The notes below the pieces were generated by a model. The model did not search any database and was not told where the DNA came from. It saw nothing but the letters and a program-made list of their open reading frames with translations. From an uncultured Nocardiaceae bacterium (lineage in GTDB: Bacteria > Actinomycetota > Actinomycetes > Mycobacteriales > Mycobacteriaceae), in assembly GCA_936936565.1 (NCBI GenBank), contig CAKZIX010000081.1, positions 1 through 15,518 of the forward strand: a DNA stretch of 15,518 nt. Direction: 5' to 3'. The position numbers were made by a program, and so were the translations under genes. Shown here in pieces: positions 13,140 to 15,518 of this stretch (its first letter is position 1; every line of letters starts with the position of its first letter).

Positions 13140-13928
13140 CTACAGCCAGAAGCGGAACAGGCTGTCGCCGTAGCCGACCCAGTCCCGCGGCACACCGGAC
13201 AGGTCGAACAGGGCGAGCACGAGGTCCCAGAAAGCCGCGTTGATCGGACCGATCGTCAACAGGGCGAACACCGCCAGGAAGCCGAGCGGTGCGTACTGCA
13301 TGAGCTGGCTGCGGGTCCGCGGCGACAGCGACGGCTCGATCAGCCCGAAGCCGTCGAGCCCGGGGATCGGCAGCAGGTTCAGCACCGCCGCGGTGACCTG
13401 GAGAAACGCCAGGAAGGTCAGACCGAACCAGAACGCCGCATGATCGGGTGCCACGAACGAGGGCCGACCGTCGTATCCGAAGACCACCACGACGGCGAGC
13501 AGGACGACGGCGGCCAGCGCGTTCATCGCCGGTCCGGCGAGGCTGATCGCGCGCTGCGTGTTGGGTGGGAAGCGGTGGCTGTGCACGTAGACGGCGCCGC
13601 CGGGCAGCCCGATGCCGCCGAGGGCGATGAACGCCAGCGGCAGGATGATCGACAGCAGCGGATGCGCGTACTTGAGCGGGTTCAGCGTGAGGTAGCCGCG
13701 CATCTCGACCTCGTGGTCGCCCGCGCGCCAGGCCAGGTACGCGTGCGCGAACTCGTGCAACGACAACGTGACGATCCAGCCGGCCACGACGAGCGTGAAC
13801 ACCCCGGCCTTGGCGGCGATGGAGTCGAAGTCGGAAATCCACGCGAGCACACCGCCGGCGATGGCGATCGCCACCACGCCGAGAAACACCGGGCTCGGGC
13901 GCACTGCGCTCTGGCTGTATGTCGTCAT
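13140..13928 (-). CDS. M50 site-2-type intramembrane metalloprotease (Rv0359-like)
   Basis: 262 residues from ATG 13928, which overlaps the upstream stop as ATGA. The zinc-binding motif HEFAH (58-62, His58, Glu59, His62) lies in a membrane helix after WIVTLSL. The third metal ligand is Asp192 in the motif LNLLPIPGLDG (184-194). AGPAMN (131-136) is a further family feature. About five to six membrane helices are predicted. There is no PDZ domain, as in the compact SpoIVFB/Rv0359-like subgroup. Members cut membrane proteins within the bilayer, often in signalling. The target here is unknown. Synteny with Rv0358 and purA supports the assignment to Rv0359. Confidence 0.92.
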   Translation of the reverse strand: MTTYSQSAVRPSPVFLGVVAIAIAGGVLAWISDFDSIAAKAGVFTLVVAGWIVTLSLHEFAHAYLAWRAGDHEVEMRGYLTLNPLKYAHPLLSIILPLAFIALGGIGLPGGAVYVHSHRFPPNTQRAISLAGPAMNALAAVVLLAVVVVFGYDGRPSFVAPDHAAFWFGLTFLAFLQVTAAVLNLLPIPGLDGFGLIEPSLSPRTRSQLMQYAPLGFLAVFALLTIGPINAAFWDLVLALFDLSGVPRDWVGYGDSLFRFWL

Positions 13929-14587
13929 CGCACCAGGATCCATGGATCGGCGTGCCGGTAGAGGGAAACACGCTTGCGGACGCGCCCGTCCGCAACGCCG
14001 TTCAGCGCCGCGACCGCGCCCGGGGTGCCCAATTGCACGGCCCGCCCGTGCGCCCACTTGGGCCGGCGCAACCGGCCGCGTTCGACGGCGCCGCGCACGC
14101 CGGGCAGTTCGGCAGTGGGCTCCACGCGCAGCGCCTTGACCTCGCCGGAGAACAGTCGGTGGTCGTCGACGTACGCCTCGCCGACGACCGGACCGTCGTC
14201 CGGGCCGGTGATCACCGCCGGCCCGACCAGCACGCGCCCGGTGTCGTCGCGGATCAGCGGCACCTCGGTGGGGATGCCCGACACTGCCGTGCGCGCGGCC
14301 GCAGCGCCCACCCCGGTGCCGTAGATCAGGCTGGCGGGGCACGGACCGTCGGGGACGAAGCCGATCTCGTAGTGCAGCCGTTCGGTGCGCATCAACTTGG
14401 CCAGCACCTCGGCGAGGGCGACACAGTCGCCGAGGACGACGGCGCGCGGCCGGGACACCGCGTCCAGTTTCGCCACCAGCTCGTCCAGATTGTCCGTGGT
14501 CGGGACGCTTTCGGCCGCCAGCAGCGGCAACTGAGACAGCACGATCGGCACCGGACGTGTCCCGCACCGAAGTACCACTGCTGTCAT
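13925..14587 (-). CDS. Conserved actinobacterial protein, Rv0358-like
   Basis: 220 residues from ATG 14587, preceded by GGGAG at a suitable ribosome-binding distance. The sequence begins MTAVVLRCGTRPVPIVLSQ. It contains the block ARAVVLGD-like RAVVLGDCVALAEVLAKL, YEIGFVPDGPCPASLIYGTG, and VVGEAYVDDHRLFSGEVKAL. It is soluble, with mixed alpha/beta character and no recognisable catalytic motif. It is first in the minus-strand operon and couples by ATGA overlap to the site-2 protease. In M. tuberculosis, as I recall, Rv0358 has the same position and is divergent from purA, which supports orthology. Constant linkage to the protease suggests a regulator, substrate or chaperone for it. Function is unknown. 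Confidence 0.82.
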   Translation of the reverse strand: MTAVVLRCGTRPVPIVLSQLPLLAAESVPTTDNLDELVAKLDAVSRPRAVVLGDCVALAEVLAKLMRTERLHYEIGFVPDGPCPASLIYGTGVGAAAARTAVSGIPTEVPLIRDDTGRVLVGPAVITGPDDGPVVGEAYVDDHRLFSGEVKALRVEPTAELPGVRGAVERGRLRRPKWAHGRAVQLGTPGAVAALNGVADGRVRKRVSLYRHADPWILVR

Positions 14588-14654
14588 CCACAAGCTCCCA
14601 ATGAGTACGTGTCCAGCCCGCAGTTGCGCTACCTGTTCGCGACACAAAATGCGG

Positions 14655-14698
14655 GTAGTGCACTACTGACGAGTTTTGTCGGACCCCCGTGCCACGAT
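14655..14698 (+). promoter_or_regulatory. Palindrome D (perfect 12-mer) plus -10
   Basis: GTAGTGCACTAC (14655-14666) is a perfect palindrome in the context GGGTAGTGCACTACTGACG. The -10 candidate CACGAT at 14693-14698 is 29 bases from the TACTG half, against 28 at sites A-C. It lies in the 150-base divergent region between the Rv0358-like gene and the 128-residue gene. Because it is symmetric it could also influence the minus-strand promoter. Confidence 0.55.
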
Positions 14699-14737
14699 AG
14701 CCACAGCGGCGAAATATCAGCTGAGAAGGTGATCAGG

Positions 14738-15124
14738 ATGTCAGCGCTGCGAGTCCGAATCGTGAACGAAACGCCGGAGCCGTTCGAGCTCGACGATCTG
14801 TCGTTCGAGCCGGGCGCGTGGGCGGGCGACTGGGTCCTACCTGTGCGTATCGAGGCTCACTCGGTGGCGCTGCTGCGCGCCGTGGACGGCGATGCGGTGT
14901 GTGCCGAAGCAAGCTGCACCGGCGACGGTGAGTTTGCTTACCTGATCGGCGGTGATCCCGATCGTCCCGTCTATGTGCACCTCACTTCCCCGGCGCTGTT
15001 GCCGCGCGCGAGTGTCGAAGTGTGGGCGCCGCCGATGTGCTGCACGCACGTCGAGCAGATCAACGGTGCGCTGGAAGTTCTCGTCGAGCCGCTGCACCGC
15101 CCCTGCATCGATGCCGCTGCGTGA
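14738..15124 (+). CDS. Hypothetical small beta-rich protein under palindrome D
   Basis: 128 residues from ATG 14738, with AGAAGG about nine bases upstream. No signal peptide or membrane helix. Beta-like strands dominate: LRVRIVNETPEPFELDDLSF, WVLPVRIEAHSVALLRAV, EFAYLIGG, VYVHLTS and SVEVWAPP. The pattern of an opening VxIxNxT, a Gly-Ala-Trp turn, a PxxIxAxS strand and a final strand recalls aegerolysin-like beta-sandwiches, but only weakly. Six cysteines, two adjacent in MCCTHVE, are notable for a cytoplasmic protein. It stands alone, divergent from the Rv0358-like operon. Together with the 3883-4380 protein it is a second small beta-rich product behind the shared palindrome. Function is unknown. 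Confidence 0.75.
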   Translation: MSALRVRIVNETPEPFELDDLSFEPGAWAGDWVLPVRIEAHSVALLRAVDGDAVCAEASCTGDGEFAYLIGGDPDRPVYVHLTSPALLPRASVEVWAPPMCCTHVEQINGALEVLVEPLHRPCIDAAA

Positions 15125-15350
15125 GGGTGGCCTTCGCGGTTGCGTCGGCGCAGGTGCGCAACGAAGCAGCGCGGGCCGGTGTGCGATGATGTCCGGCGGC
15201 GTGCGCGGCGATACTCGGTACGTCGGATTACGCGTGCGCCGGGCCGTCCGGGCGGGCAAGATCGCTCACGGTGGCGCGCGAGCCGACGAGGCAAACCACG
15301 CCGTACCGCGCCGCGAACCCCGCCCGAGCGGAGCGAGGGCAATTCGATAC

Positions 15351-15357
15351 AGGAGAT
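15351..15357 (+). promoter_or_regulatory. Ribosome-binding site of purA
   Basis: AGGAGAT ends a few bases before ATG 15361 and fixes that start. The 236 bases between the previous gene and purA hold possible -10 hexamers (GATGAT near 15185, GATACT near 15210) without a paired -35, so the promoter cannot be fixed. A long leader is likely. I saw no recognisable riboswitch. Confidence 0.6.
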
Positions 15358-15360
15358 CTG

Positions 15361-15518
15361 ATGCCGGCAATCGTGCTGATCGGCGCCCAGTGGGGCGACG
15401 AAGGCAAGGGCAAAGCAACCGATCTGCTCGGCGGTCGCGTCCAGTGGGTGGTGCGTTACCAGGGCGGCAACAATGCCGGACACACCGTGGTGCTGCCCAA
15501 CGGCGACAACTACGCGCT
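15361..15518 (+). CDS. purA: Adenylosuccinate synthetase, 5' part only
   Basis: The window holds the first 52 residues; the gene continues past the right edge. MPAIVLIGAQWGDEGKGK carries the family P-loop GDEGKGK with catalytic base Asp13, and GGNNAGHTVV has His41, both in the E. coli numbering. The enzyme makes adenylosuccinate from IMP, aspartate and GTP, the first committed step to AMP, in the cytoplasm. Full length is normally about 430 residues. The start is fixed by AGGAG upstream. The neighbouring Rv0358-like and site-2 protease genes match the mycobacterial arrangement. Confidence 0.98.
   Translation, partial: MPAIVLIGAQWGDEGKGKATDLLGGRVQWVVRYQGGNNAGHTVVLPNGDNYA

Noticed and set aside
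15310..15335. Hairpin-like CCCGAGCGGAGCGAGGG in the purA leader
   Set aside because: Only four base pairs form reliably; too weak to call a terminator or riboswitch.
15140..15360. Small open frame in the purA leader
   Set aside because: It has no ribosome-binding site, its product is Arg-rich shadow sequence, and it ends at the purA start by chance.

Overview
This is high-GC actinobacterial DNA, most likely from a mycolic-acid lineage such as Nocardia, Rhodococcus or a relative. The evidence is codon bias towards G/C, promoters with apparently leaderless starts, a short Rv0948c-type chorismate mutase relative, and gene order. From memory, M. tuberculosis has Rv0357c (purA), Rv0358, Rv0359 (site-2 protease), Rv0360c (DUF3151) and Rv0361 (membrane protein) in a row. 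The same order and orientations appear here as purA (+), the Rv0358-like gene (-), the M50 protease (-), then after about 10.5 kb DUF3151 (+) and the Rv0361-like gene (-). The window therefore looks like that conserved block with a large accessory segment between the two convergent 3' ends.

Layout. Bases 1-40 match an Illumina P5/TruSeq adapter at 35 of 40 positions, so the left edge is probably a contig end with retained adapter. The 3' end of the first gene is then artificial. Bases 19-2190 (-) encode a long Ala/Pro/Thr/Gly-repeat protein with one membrane segment. DUF3151 runs divergently from an overlapping start. A six-helix FUSC/aromatic-acid-exporter-like protein overlaps the DUF3151 stop and starts with TTG.

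The accessory core (3.8-10.95 kb) holds an unrecognised small protein, an 868-residue LAL-type LuxR regulator, and a tightly packed operon. The operon encodes a PhaC-like alpha/beta hydrolase with Cys at the nucleophile elbow, a small membrane protein, a 206-residue protein and a ChoD-like GMC oxidoreductase. A chorismate-mutase-like protein with altered active-site positions follows. Three promoters in this core carry the same palindrome (consensus GGTAGTSCRSTACTC). Its TACTC half lies exactly 28 bases before a -10 hexamer in all three, and the coding starts suggest leaderless transcripts. A fourth, perfect copy lies upstream of a 128-residue protein at 14738. The simplest reading is a small regulon driven by the adjacent LAL regulator. 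Its core enzyme module may oxidise a hydroxylated lipid or steroid and act on an acyl or ester bond.

The right part (11.1-15.5 kb) has a secreted DUF3472-like protein ending in LPATG without an anchor and flanked by two related hairpin repeats. It also has a minus-strand operon (Rv0358-like, M50 site-2 protease, histidine phosphatase) whose last gene has a duplicated 3' end, the 128-residue protein, and the start of purA. No tRNA, rRNA, CRISPR array, transposase or integrase was seen. No stretch longer than 300 bases lacks a gene.
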